From: Marinobacter sp. X15-166B
Lineage (GTDB): Bacteria > Pseudomonadota > Gammaproteobacteria > Pseudomonadales > Oleiphilaceae
Assembly (NCBI RefSeq): GCF_001752365.1
Contig: NZ_MEIY01000001.1
Span: forward strand, 3,068,247-3,132,246
DNA: 64,000 nucleotides
Reading direction: 5' to 3'
The notes beneath the pieces are model-generated. The model worked only from the letters and a program-made list of their open reading frames with translations. It made no database searches and was not told the origin of the DNA. Of the stretch, positions 34,746 to 43,260 are shown piece after piece. Both the position numbers and the translations under genes were made by a program. How positions within the stretch are numbered: the first letter of the stretch is position 1; each line of letters starts with the position of its first letter.

Positions 34746-36053
34746 ATGTCATACCACCTTTACGTTCGGCCAGAATCCTTGCCCACGGTCGATCCGGCTG
34801 CCAGCTACCCGGTGCCGCGGTTTGACTGGGTGCTGCTGGATGCCAGTGGTGCAGTGATTGCGCGTGGCGAAGGGGAGGGTCAAAGCAGCATCGAGCAGAC
34901 TCTGGCGCAGAATGCGCTTACCAACGTGCGCCTGATCGGTTTGATTCCTGCCGACGAGGCGGTTTTATGTGTGGCGCAATTGCCCGCGAGGCAAACCCGC
35001 TATATCCGTCAGGCGCTGCCGTTTGCCGTTGAGGAGCAATTGGCTCAGGATATCGAAACCGTCCATCTGGCGCTGGGAAAACGCATTGGCGATAGCGGTT
35101 ATCGGGTTGCCGCGATCGATCACCAGAAAATGGCCCATTGGTTCGAGCTGTTCTCGGGCTGGTCCCAGCTGCAGCTGGAAGCGCTGTATCCGGATGCAAG
35201 CCTGCTGCCGATAGAACAGCAGGAGTGGAGCATTTGCCTCGATGGCCCGGTCGCTCTGGTTGCCAACCGCAGCGGAGAGTGGCTGCGGTTACAGGTGGGC
35301 AATCTGCCGTTGATTGCCGATAACCTTGCGACCGGGGTCACAGAAGAGATCGCCACCGAGCGGGTGACCCTGGTTGGTTCGTCGGAAGACCTGAGCCGGC
35401 ACTCTGCCACCATCACCGCGCTGGCGGCGTCTGGAACTCTAGAACTGCAGCAGAAAACACTGGAAGTGACGGCATTAGAGTTGTTGGCAATCGCCCACCA
35501 TCAACGACTCTGCGACCCGGTGAATTTGTGTGAAGGGCCTTACAGCGTGGTCGATCGCAGCCGATCGCCCCTCCAGCCCTGGAAACCAGCCATCGCAATC
35601 GCATGCCTCTGGTTCCTGGTCCAACTGGGTATTGAAGCGGGTATGGGGGTCTACCAGCAGCAACAGGCGCAACAATTTGAGCAGCAGGCAATGGCCCTGT
35701 ACCAGCAGTCGTTCCCGGACGACCGGCGCACCCACAGCGGCAACGTCAGGCGCGTTGTGGAGGGGCAGCTCCGGCAGCTGGGTACCAGTGGACAGGAGGC
35801 CGACTTCCTGACCCTGCTGAAATACGTTGGCCAGCAATACACCCGGTTGCCGGGTAAGAATGCCGTCACTTTCAACTCGCTTAACTACAGTCAGGCGAGG
35901 GGCGAGCTGGTGGTGGATCTACGCGCAGACAGTTTTGACAAGCTCAATGCGTTGCGCGGCGCACTGGTGAACACTGGACTGGAGGCGGATATCGGCTCAG
36001 TCGTGAATGAATCAAGCGGTGCCCGTGGCCGTCTGACCATATCCGGAGGTTAA
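34746..36053 (+). CDS. gspL: type II secretion protein GspL
   Basis: 435 aa. The N-terminal cytoplasmic actin-like domain contains LIPADEAVLCVAQLPARQTRYIRQALPFAVEEQLAQDIE (ARQTRYIRQALPFAVEE is the diagnostic part). A single transmembrane segment near residue 285 (WKPAIAIACLWFLVQLGIEA) is followed by a periplasmic ferredoxin-like domain. GspL binds GspE at the membrane and GspM in the periplasm. It starts 19 nt after gspK. Confidence 0.93.
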   Translation: MSYHLYVRPESLPTVDPAASYPVPRFDWVLLDASGAVIARGEGEGQSSIEQTLAQNALTNVRLIGLIPADEAVLCVAQLPARQTRYIRQALPFAVEEQLAQDIETVHLALGKRIGDSGYRVAAIDHQKMAHWFELFSGWSQLQLEALYPDASLLPIEQQEWSICLDGPVALVANRSGEWLRLQVGNLPLIADNLATGVTEEIATERVTLVGSSEDLSRHSATITALAASGTLELQQKTLEVTALELLAIAHHQRLCDPVNLCEGPYSVVDRSRSPLQPWKPAIAIACLWFLVQLGIEAGMGVYQQQQAQQFEQQAMALYQQSFPDDRRTHSGNVRRVVEGQLRQLGTSGQEADFLTLLKYVGQQYTRLPGKNAVTFNSLNYSQARGELVVDLRADSFDKLNALRGALVNTGLEADIGSVVNESSGARGRLTISGG

Positions 36054-36057
36054 AGTT

Positions 36058-36582
36058 TTGGTTAACAAACTAAAGAGGTCCAGATTGCTGCAGCAACTGA
36101 CCGCCCGGTTTGATCAGCTGCCCAGACGTGACCAGCAGGCGCTGACGATATTAATGGTAGCCCTGGTGTGCGCCGCGGTTTATTTTCTGATCTGGCGACC
36201 GGTGGCGGACTTTAATGACCGCGCCGAAGCAGACCGGATCCGCGCCGCGGAACTGCACAGCTGGATGCAGACCAATCAGCCCGCCCTGCAAAGGCTGGCT
36301 CAGATGCACACCGGGGCCACCGCCGCATCGCATATTGCTGATAGCCGCGGGTTGATGTCAACGGTTACCCGCAGCGCCAGAGAGTCGGGTCTTGCGCTGA
36401 GCAGGTTCGAACCCAGTGGCGACAAAGCCATGCGGGTGTGGCTTGAAAATGTCAGTTTCAAACAGGTTGCGGCCTGGCTGGAATTGCTGGGAAAGGAGTA
36501 TGGTGTAGTGGTGGGACAGGCTGCTTTTGACCGCCGGGAGACGCCCGGTATGGTCTCGGTGCGGCTGACCTTGAACATCTGA
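36058..36582 (+). CDS. gspM: type II secretion protein GspM
   Basis: 174 aa from a TTG start with GGAGG 7 nt upstream, 4 nt after gspL. RFDQLPRRDQQALTILMVALVCAAVYFLIW gives the short cytoplasmic part and membrane segment of GspM; the periplasmic ferredoxin-like domain ends GMVSVRLTLNI. It partners GspL. The operon stops here without gspN or gspO; the next gene is an acetyltransferase. Confidence 0.88.
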   Translation: MVNKLKRSRLLQQLTARFDQLPRRDQQALTILMVALVCAAVYFLIWRPVADFNDRAEADRIRAAELHSWMQTNQPALQRLAQMHTGATAASHIADSRGLMSTVTRSARESGLALSRFEPSGDKAMRVWLENVSFKQVAAWLELLGKEYGVVVGQAAFDRRETPGMVSVRLTLNI

Positions 36583-36618
36583 TTGCATGACCGGGGTATC
36601 ACAATGAGGGGTGATGAC

Positions 36619-37257
36619 ATGGCACACGGATCGATCGTTCGTCTGGATGAAACTGCACTCAATGAAGCAAAGTCGGTCCTGTATCAGGCGTATCGGCACG
36701 AACCCACCTTCCAGTATTTGTTCAACCACCGGCAAGCGGGCTATGAGCAGCGCGTCCGCGCGACTATTCGGGAGTTGATCACTCTGTACCTTGAGCTGGG
36801 GCAGGATGCCATCGGCATCCTGTCAGGCGAAACCCTGGTGGCCGTCGCGTTTATAGGCAATCCTGATTTGCGTCTGGATCTGCCCAACCGGTTCAGTTGG
36901 CGTCTGCGGATGATGCTGACCGCCGGCTTTGCCTCGACCCAACGCTATATCGAATACCATGAGGCCATTCGCAAGTTATTGCCCAGCGAGCAGACCCACC
37001 ACTTGCCCCTGATGGGGGTGCACCCCAAATACCAGAACCGGGGGTTTGGCCGGCAACTGCTGTCGGAAGTCGGCCAGTTATGTGCCGCCAGTCACCAGGG
37101 TAGCGGTCTGGTTCTGGACACTGGCAATAGTCACTATCTGCAATTTTACCAATCCGAAGGTTTTCGTAGTCTGGGACAGGTTAAGCTGGGCGATTTTGAA
37201 GATTATGTACTGTTTCGCGAAACAGCACCGACAGACGCTGTTTCAGAAGTGAGTTGA
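36619..37257 (+). CDS. GNAT-family N-acetyltransferase
   Basis: 212 aa from the ATG at 36619, preferred over upstream in-frame starts because GAGGGGTGATGAC precedes it. The central LPLMGVHPKYQNRGFGRQLL is acetyl-CoA-binding motif A of GNAT enzymes (V-x-P-x-x-Q-x-x-G-x-G), and YLQFYQSEGFRSLG is motif B. It transfers an acetyl group to an unknown small molecule or protein. It follows the gsp operon by 36 nt but is probably unrelated in function. Confidence 0.85.
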   Translation: MAHGSIVRLDETALNEAKSVLYQAYRHEPTFQYLFNHRQAGYEQRVRATIRELITLYLELGQDAIGILSGETLVAVAFIGNPDLRLDLPNRFSWRLRMMLTAGFASTQRYIEYHEAIRKLLPSEQTHHLPLMGVHPKYQNRGFGRQLLSEVGQLCAASHQGSGLVLDTGNSHYLQFYQSEGFRSLGQVKLGDFEDYVLFRETAPTDAVSEVS

Positions 37258-37281
37258 TGAAGCAATTGATAAGGAGACTTT

Positions 37282-38642
37282 GTGTCTGAAAGCCAGGATT
37301 TTGATCTGATCGTAATTGGAGCCGGTTCCGGCGGGGTCCGTTTGTCGCGTATGGCGGCGCAGGCGGGTGCCCGGGTTGCAGTCGTTGAGTCCCGCTATCT
37401 GGGCGGCACTTGTGTCAACGTTGGCTGTGTACCCAAGAAGCTGTTCGTGTACGGAGCCAGTGTCATCGACGAGTTGGAAGGCGCTGCCGGCTATGGCTGG
37501 AATCTGCCTTCAGAGCAGGTAAAGTTTGACTGGCCGACACTGGTTGCAAACAAGAACACCGAGATTGAACGCCTCAATGGCATTTACGGGAACCTCCTGG
37601 GCAATGCCGGCGTCACCATCATTGAAGGCACCGCGTCCCTGGCAGACGCCAATACGGTCGAGGTCGCCGGTAAACAATACCGCGCCAAACACATCACCAT
37701 TGCCACCGGCAGCTGGCCGGTTATACCGGAAATACCCGGCAGCGAACACATCGTGACCTCCAATGAAATGTTTTTTTGCCGCAATTGCCCAAACAGGCGG
37801 TCATCTGGGGAGGCGGTTACATCGCAGTCGAGTTCGCGGGCATTCTTGCCGGCCTGGGTGTGGAAACCACGCTGGTCTATCGGGGCGATCTGTTCCTGCG
37901 CGGGTTCGATGACGATGTGCGGGTGTTCACGGCGGCCGAAATGCGCAAGAAGGGCGTCGATCTCAAGTTTGGTGTGACCCTGACTTCTGTCCGGACTGAC
38001 GGCGACCAGTATCAACTGGAACTGTCTGACGGCACCACCATGCAGACCGGTCTGGTTATGGGTGCCACCGGGCGCCGGGCGCTGGTGGATGGACTGGGAC
38101 TGGAAGAGCTCGGGGTGGAGTTCACCGACTCCGGGCACATCAAGGTGGATGAATATTTTCAGACCTCGGTGCCATCTATCCGGGCGTTGGGCGACGTCAT
38201 TGGCACGCCCCAACTGACTCCGGTGGCCCTTGCCCAGGCGATGGTACTGACTCGCCGGTTGTTTGGTGATGGCCAGGGTGAAATGGATTACCGTCATATT
38301 CCCACCGCTGTGTTCTGCCAGCCTAATATCGGTACCGTAGGCCTGACCGAAGCAGAAGCAATCGCCGCGGGGCACTCCGTGAGCATCTTCATGTCTGAAT
38401 TCAGGCCCATGAAGCATACGTTGAGTGGCAGCGAAGAGCGCTGCATGATGAAGCTGGTGGTTGATAAGGACAGCGATGTGGTGCTCGGTGCCCACATGGT
38501 GGGTACTGACGCGGGTGAAATCACCCAGGGACTTGGAGTTGCCATGAAGGCAGGAGCCACCAAGGCGCAGTTTGACAGCACCCTGGGGATTCACCCGACA
38601 GCCGCTGAAGAGTTTGTTACCATGCGCCAGCCGGTGCGTTAA
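37282..38642 (+). pseudogene. gor: glutathione-disulfide reductase, frameshifted in the sequence as given
   Basis: Two frames together encode one flavoprotein of about 453 aa. The first starts at a GTG (AAGGAG upstream) with [14 protein letters not shown] and the redox disulfide Cys44/Cys49 in [13 protein letters not shown]. At 37771-37777 a run of seven T follows ATG; the second frame continues from here with [19 protein letters not shown] (NADPH-binding domain) to the dimer interface with the catalytic HPTAAEE. One extra T, or a -1 slip, would restore a perfect [10 protein letters not shown] junction. The enzyme reduces oxidised glutathione with NADPH. Everything else looks intact, so a sequencing error or a very recent indel is more likely than an old pseudogene. 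Confidence 0.88.
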
Positions 38643-38772
38643 CGACTCCAGAGCCGCATGCCGCCTGCGGGGGCGCTGGCCTGGATACGGCGTCATTACC
38701 GGTCACCGGTCAGTGTTGCCCCGCGTGTTGCGCCGCCTGAACAGCCATTTATTAATTGGAGAACCGCAGCTG

Positions 38773-39447
38773 ATGAACTGCTGGGATGTGTTGGGCATCG
38801 AGCCCACCCGAAATCGTGCCTCGATTGACGAAGCCTACCAACAACAGGCTAAATTTGTATCCAGCGATGACAGCGCACGCTTGGACGAAGCCTACCGTGA
38901 CGCCTTGGTGGAAGCGGGTTATGAAGCGCCCACACCGGCACCCCGCCAGGATGAACAGCATCAGCAGCCCGCCCCCCAACAGGCGCCGGAGCGGCAGACG
39001 GCCCCGGTTGCCCTGTCGACTCGGGAGCAACAGGTGGTGCGGGAAGTGGTCATCCAGATTGAAGCGCTGTTGAACGATGATGGCCGTCGCAATGATCCGG
39101 ACATATGGGGCGCCATTCTCACCGAACCACCGGCGGAGGATGCCCCGATCAAGGGGGCCATTGCCGACAGTCTGGAGCCGCGAGTGCGCCCCATGGCGCG
39201 CAATGGGCAGCTGGCCGCGCCGGTGGCCCATGCACTGGGCAACTGGTTCGGCTGGCCTGAGCTGGCCGGTGCGTCAGCGACGCCCACGGTTCCGGACATA
39301 CAACCCGGGGGGGCGCAGAGTGAATCACCAACTGACCAGGAGCTCGACAAGCCCCAGCTGATTAATTTCTGGCCCGCGGTAATCGGCTGGATAGCGGCGC
39401 TCGTCATCCTTACCATGCTGTTTGGTGGTATGGGCGGTGGGGGCTAG
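38773..39447 (+). CDS. J-domain-like membrane protein lacking HPD
   Basis: 224 aa. The first 45 residues (MNCWDVLGIEPTRNRASIDE, then AYQQQAKFV and RLDEAYRDALVEAG) follow the helix pattern of a J domain, but the loop that should carry HPD is absent. A Pro/Gln-rich linker (residues 50-80), a central conserved-looking domain (EQQVVREVVIQIEALLND onwards) and one C-terminal transmembrane helix (FWPAVIGWIAALVILTMLFGG) follow, ending in a Gly run. So it is tail-anchored with the J-like part in the cytoplasm. It cannot stimulate DnaK in the usual way; function unknown. The start ATG at 38773 is chosen from the J-like homology. Confidence 0.62.
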   Translation: MNCWDVLGIEPTRNRASIDEAYQQQAKFVSSDDSARLDEAYRDALVEAGYEAPTPAPRQDEQHQQPAPQQAPERQTAPVALSTREQQVVREVVIQIEALLNDDGRRNDPDIWGAILTEPPAEDAPIKGAIADSLEPRVRPMARNGQLAAPVAHALGNWFGWPELAGASATPTVPDIQPGGAQSESPTDQELDKPQLINFWPAVIGWIAALVILTMLFGGMGGGG

Positions 39448-39472
39448 GTTTCACTGCAATGGAGACCGCCAC

Positions 39473-40147
39473 ATGAATATATTGATGGTATTAACCTCTC
39501 ACGATCAATTGGGTGAGACAGGTAACAACACCGGGTTTTGGCTCGAAGAGTTTGCCGCCCCGTATTACGTGTTCAAAGACGCAGGCATGAAGGTAACCCT
39601 GGCTTCACCCATGGGTGGACAGCCGCCTGTTGACCCGAACAGCCAGACCGATGACGCCCGGACGGCGGCCACCGAGCGCTTTAATCAGGACCCGGTTGCG
39701 CAAAAAGCCTTGTCCGTCACCCGCGTGCTAAGCACGGTCAATGCCACCGATTACTGCGCTATTTTCTATCCGGGGGGACACGGGCCTTTGTGGGATCTGG
39801 CGGAGGACAAAACATCCATCGCCCTGATCGAAGCGTTTTACAAGGCGCAGAAACCCGTGGGCGCCGTCTGCCATGCCCCGGGAGTATTCCGTCACACCAA
39901 AATCGACGGTAAGGCTTTGGTGGCAGGCAAGGCCGTGACCGGCTTCAGCAACTCGGAAGAGGCCGCAGTCGAATTGACCGAAGTGGTTCCATTTTTGGTC
40001 GAGGACATGCTCAAAGAAAGGGGCGGGAAGTATTCCTGTGGGGATGACTGGGCCAGTTACGTGGTCACCGATGGTCACCTGGTAACCGGGCAAAACCCTG
40101 CCTCCTCGGAAGACGCCGCCAAGGCGTTATTGGCATTGCTGAATTGA
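39473..40147 (+). CDS. DJ-1/PfpI family protein (type 1 glutamine amidotransferase-like)
   Basis: 224 aa. NILMVLTSHDQLGETGNNTG at the start and YPGGHGPLWDLAED plus VGAVCHAPGVF match the Hsp31/DJ-1 branch. The nucleophile elbow Cys133 is followed by His134, as in these proteins, which act as glyoxalase III, deglycases or chaperones. It starts 26 nt after the J-like gene and may be co-transcribed with it. A strong hairpin terminator follows. Confidence 0.88.
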   Translation: MNILMVLTSHDQLGETGNNTGFWLEEFAAPYYVFKDAGMKVTLASPMGGQPPVDPNSQTDDARTAATERFNQDPVAQKALSVTRVLSTVNATDYCAIFYPGGHGPLWDLAEDKTSIALIEAFYKAQKPVGAVCHAPGVFRHTKIDGKALVAGKAVTGFSNSEEAAVELTEVVPFLVEDMLKERGGKYSCGDDWASYVVTDGHLVTGQNPASSEDAAKALLALLN

Positions 40148-40195
40148 ACCGGACAGTCTGATCGGCGGGATCTGGAAAAAAATTGGCTTGGCAAG

Positions 40196-40220
40196 GACTG
40201 CACCGCGGGGCGGTGCAGTC
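40196..40220. terminator. bidirectional hairpin terminator
   Basis: GACTGCACCG (40196-40205) and CGGTGCAGTC (40211-40220) form a perfect 10-bp stem with a 5-nt loop, in the gap between the convergent DJ-1-family and cytochrome c genes. On the minus strand a run of T follows about 15 nt later. Confidence 0.7.
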
Positions 40221-40229
40221 ATCCACTTC

Positions 40230-40541
40230 TTACTGACCAGTCGCTTTTGCCACGTAATGAGCAACCGCTTTCATTTGTTCTTCACTCAAGCTTGCTGAGT
40301 AATCGGGCATGATACCCACACCGCCGTTCAGTGCATTGAACACCTGATCTTCCGACGGCTTCAGCTCGTCCAGATCAGGACCAACGGCACCGGCCGAGCC
40401 GGCGTCGTTCAGCGTGTGGCAGATCGTGCACGAAGGCATGGCCTGCTCGGAAAACAGCTTTTTGCCGGTATCGTACAGATCATCTGCACTGGCAAACGTT
40501 GTACCCATGGACAAAACGGCAGCGACTACAAAAACTCTCAT
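40230..40541 (-). CDS. sorB: periplasmic cytochrome c (sulfite dehydrogenase small subunit, SorB-like)
   Basis: 103 aa with a signal peptide (RVFVVAAVLSMGTTFASA). One c-type heme motif, CTICH (Cys38, Cys41, His42), and a later IMPDY that provides the methionine ligand. It starts 12 nt after the molybdenum oxidoreductase gene, the arrangement of SorAB, in which SorB carries electrons from the Mo-heme partner. The gene name is by context; it could be a generic class I cytochrome. Confidence 0.8.
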   Translation of the reverse strand: MRVFVVAAVLSMGTTFASADDLYDTGKKLFSEQAMPSCTICHTLNDAGSAGAVGPDLDELKPSEDQVFNALNGGVGIMPDYSASLSEEQMKAVAHYVAKATGQ

Positions 40542-40553
40542 ATACCAGAATCC

Positions 40554-41783
40554 TTACGCAACGGTTACAGTAACACCGTGGTCTTTCCAGCTGGTGTTGC
40601 CGTAACCACGTTCATTTTCAATCCGCTCGGCGGGTTGTACATTGCCTTTGCTGTCCGTTGCGCGGCTGACGATACGGTGCTCTCCGGCTGGCAGATCGGC
40701 TGCCAGGACGAAAGGCCTCCATGCGTAGGGTCCCAGGTCTGGGCCAAGGAAGCGGGCGTCTTTCCAGGTTTTGCCGTCATCCGTGGACACTTCCACTTTG
40801 GCCACATCGTTCACGCCGCCAAAGGCAACGCCATAAATCAGGTTACGACCCTTGTGGGTTGTTTCGAGCGGGGCCGTTACCCAGGATTTAACCGGCATTT
40901 CCCACATGGAAGGCTGGTCGGGCGCGCCTTTAACACCCACATCCCGGACACGGTACCCGGAAGCCTGAATTTTTGCTTCAGTCTGCTTCTCGGTAAAGGC
41001 AATAGTCTTGACGTATTTTACGTTGTTTACGCCGTAGTACCCGGGAATCACGAGGCGCACCGGGCCACCATGACTCAGGGGCAGGGGTTCGTCGTTCATT
41101 TCCCACGCCAGCAGTGCCTGCTCGAGAGCGGCCAGCGGTACAGAACGCTCAACAACCAACGATTTAGGGTCCAGACCCGCCGGCAGCTCTTCGCCACCTG
41201 TGCCGGTGATGTACTTGGCTTCTGCATTGGCGCCGCCCAGAGAGTCCAGTACGTTCTTCAGCGGAACACCCGTCCAGACAACGCATCCTGCAGCACCGGT
41301 TTTCCACTGGGTACCACCCGGGCCGTGGGGGAAAAACGCACGACCATTACCTGAACACTGCAAGACAGCGGCTACGGACTCGACCCCCATGGTCTTCAAC
41401 TCTGCGAGAGTGAAAGATTTCGGGTTTTTCACACCCTCAAAAGAAACCTCCCAGGCATCGGCGTTGGTGACAATGTCTTCACTGGGCGCTGGCAGATTGT
41501 TACGCACGTACAAACGTGAGCTGGGCGTTACTACACCACTGCCAATCGCGCCCCTTTCGGTCTCCATGGTGTTAGCGCTGTGGACGATCAGCGCGGTCTG
41601 TTCTTTCCATTTGGCGTAATCGGGCAAGGTTCTGGCTTGTGCGGCCTTGGCCAGCGGCACCATACCCAACAGACTGACTGACGCTAATGCCCCGGCACTA
41701 CCAACGAGCAAACGGCGACGACTGAAGTTCTGCGGCTCTGACGCGTTGGAGTTTTCTATATTGTTCTTAACAGGCTTAACCAT
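40554..41783 (-). CDS. sorA: sulfite dehydrogenase-like molybdopterin oxidoreductase (SorA/SoxC family)
   Basis: 409 aa with a Tat signal (SRRRLLVGSAGALASVSLLG at about residues 21-40), as needed for a folded molybdoenzyme. VAAVLQCSGNGRAFF holds Cys143, the molybdenum ligand of the sulfite oxidase family. GGPVRLVIPGYYGVNNVKYV is the cofactor-domain block and the C-terminal half is the dimerisation domain (STDDGKTWKDARF). It oxidises sulfite to sulfate in the periplasm with the downstream cytochrome c. Its substrate could be another sulfur compound. It follows fabH by 70 bp on the same strand. Confidence 0.88.
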   Translation of the reverse strand: MVKPVKNNIENSNASEPQNFSRRRLLVGSAGALASVSLLGMVPLAKAAQARTLPDYAKWKEQTALIVHSANTMETERGAIGSGVVTPSSRLYVRNNLPAPSEDIVTNADAWEVSFEGVKNPKSFTLAELKTMGVESVAAVLQCSGNGRAFFPHGPGGTQWKTGAAGCVVWTGVPLKNVLDSLGGANAEAKYITGTGGEELPAGLDPKSLVVERSVPLAALEQALLAWEMNDEPLPLSHGGPVRLVIPGYYGVNNVKYVKTIAFTEKQTEAKIQASGYRVRDVGVKGAPDQPSMWEMPVKSWVTAPLETTHKGRNLIYGVAFGGVNDVAKVEVSTDDGKTWKDARFLGPDLGPYAWRPFVLAADLPAGEHRIVSRATDSKGNVQPAERIENERGYGNTSWKDHGVTVTVA

Positions 41784-41853
41784 AAATCCTACCCTCTGTT
41801 TTTTTCTTCGGCTGCATCACACGGCAGATTGGCTATTTGCTTGATATTATACA

Positions 41854-42822
41854 TTAAAAGCGGAGCAGGGCAGAGCCCCAGGTGAAACCACCGCCAAAGG
41901 CCTCCAGTAAAACCACTTGATTTCGTTGAATGCGCCCATCACGGACCGCGACGTCAAGCGCGAGGGGAATAGAGGCCGCAGAGGTGTTACCGTGCTTGTT
42001 GACGGTGACGACTACCTGCTCCATGGACATGCTCAATTTTCTGGCGGTCGCTGCAATGATGCGCAGGTTGGCCTGATGAGGCACCAGCCAGTCCACCTCA
42101 GATTTGTCCATCTGGTTGGCCTCCAGGGTTTCGTCCACAATCTTGCCAAGGGTGTTAACGGCCATCTTGAACACTTCATTGCCCTTCATTTCGACAAAGG
42201 CGTTGCCGGCCTTGACCAGGTCGTAGCGATCCGCAATGCCGCCTGGTACATGCAGGAGCTCTTCATAACGACCATCCGCGTGCAGGTGAGTGGACAATAT
42301 CCCGGTTTCTTCATCCGCTTCCAGAATGACCGCTCCGGCGCCATCGCCAAACAATACACAAGTGGTGCGGTCGTCCCAGTCCAGTATCCGTGAGAACACC
42401 TCGGCGCCGACGACCAGAGCTTTTTTGCTGGTGCCGGTTTTGACGAATTTTTCAGCGGTCGCCAAGGCATAAACAAACCCACTGCACACCGCCTGAATGT
42501 CAAAAGCGGGGGAGCCCTGTATGCCCAGTCGAGCTTGCAGAATGCAGGCAGAGCTGGGGAAAATCTTGTTGGGCGTTGAGGTGGCAAATACAATCAGATC
42601 AATGTCTTCCGCCCGGATTCCGGCCGCCTCAATAGCACGGCGGGACGCTTCCTCCGCCAGATCAACGGTGGTTTCCCCTTCAATCGCAATATGCCGTTGC
42701 TCAATGCCGGTACGCTCACGAATCCATTGGTCGGTGGTATCCACCATCTTTTCCAGGTCGTGATTAGTCACAATATTTTCAGGCAGGTAAGAGCCGGTGC
42801 CAGTAATTCGAGCGTAAGTCAT
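41854..42822 (-). CDS. fabH: beta-ketoacyl-ACP synthase III (FabH)
   Basis: 322 aa. The thiolase-fold triad is complete: Cys113 in [13 protein letters not shown], His in [13 protein letters not shown] and Asn in [12 protein letters not shown]. It starts fatty acid synthesis by condensing acetyl-CoA with malonyl-ACP. It is not in the plsX-fabH-fabD-fabG-acpP cluster here but stands alone upstream of sorAB, so it could be a second FabH with a different primer choice. Confidence 0.92.
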   Translation of the reverse strand: MTYARITGTGSYLPENIVTNHDLEKMVDTTDQWIRERTGIEQRHIAIEGETTVDLAEEASRRAIEAAGIRAEDIDLIVFATSTPNKIFPSSACILQARLGIQGSPAFDIQAVCSGFVYALATAEKFVKTGTSKKALVVGAEVFSRILDWDDRTTCVLFGDGAGAVILEADEETGILSTHLHADGRYEELLHVPGGIADRYDLVKAGNAFVEMKGNEVFKMAVNTLGKIVDETLEANQMDKSEVDWLVPHQANLRIIAATARKLSMSMEQVVVTVNKHGNTSAASIPLALDVAVRDGRIQRNQVVLLEAFGGGFTWGSALLRF

Positions 42823-43260
42823 GGGTAATTCGCCTCGGGCGCAGCTAAGTATATTAATGACAATAGTATCCTATCCTATATCGAATAGGGGCTCAGAGTT
42901 ATTAGCTGTTTGTCGGGCGTTGGAAAAACCCGCCAAGGGCGACCATTCGGTAAGGAGGCGAACTCGCCGCTCGGATTTCACTATCGAAGGCGGCCAGTGA
43001 GTGCCAGCGTCGGATGCTGGTGCTGGCTATTCCAGCCCGGATTCAACACCAACAATATACCAACATGCAAATAGGGGTTGCGCGCCCAATCTTATAATAT
43101 ACCAACATACGTGATTGTTTTTTATATCTCGGGCGCCAGCCTGCAACAATCGGTTTGACGTGAACCACCGGAATATACGCTTCTTGCTACGAGGGCAGGA
43201 GGGCGCCGGAATCCGGAATTACGGACAAATAATTTATGTCGTCGGAGACATCCGGCTCGT
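42823..43260. other. 438-bp intergenic region between the Wadjet-like operon and fabH, with a 13-bp direct repeat
   Basis: No gene is supported. AATATACCAACAT occurs twice, at 43054-43066 and 43096-43108, exactly 42 bp apart (four helical turns), about 230-290 bp upstream of the fabH start. The second copy overlaps TATAAT (43093-43098). The stretch is more AT-rich than its surroundings. It also holds the fabH promoter and the end of the SMC-type operon. Possible roles are a regulator binding site or a scar of an insertion boundary. Confidence 0.4.

Noticed and set aside
37771..37777. Programmed -1 ribosomal frameshift in gor as the main explanation
   Set aside because: A -1 slip would restore the frame, but no downstream pseudoknot is obvious, glutathione reductases are not known to use this, and another T7 tract in the window is also off by one.
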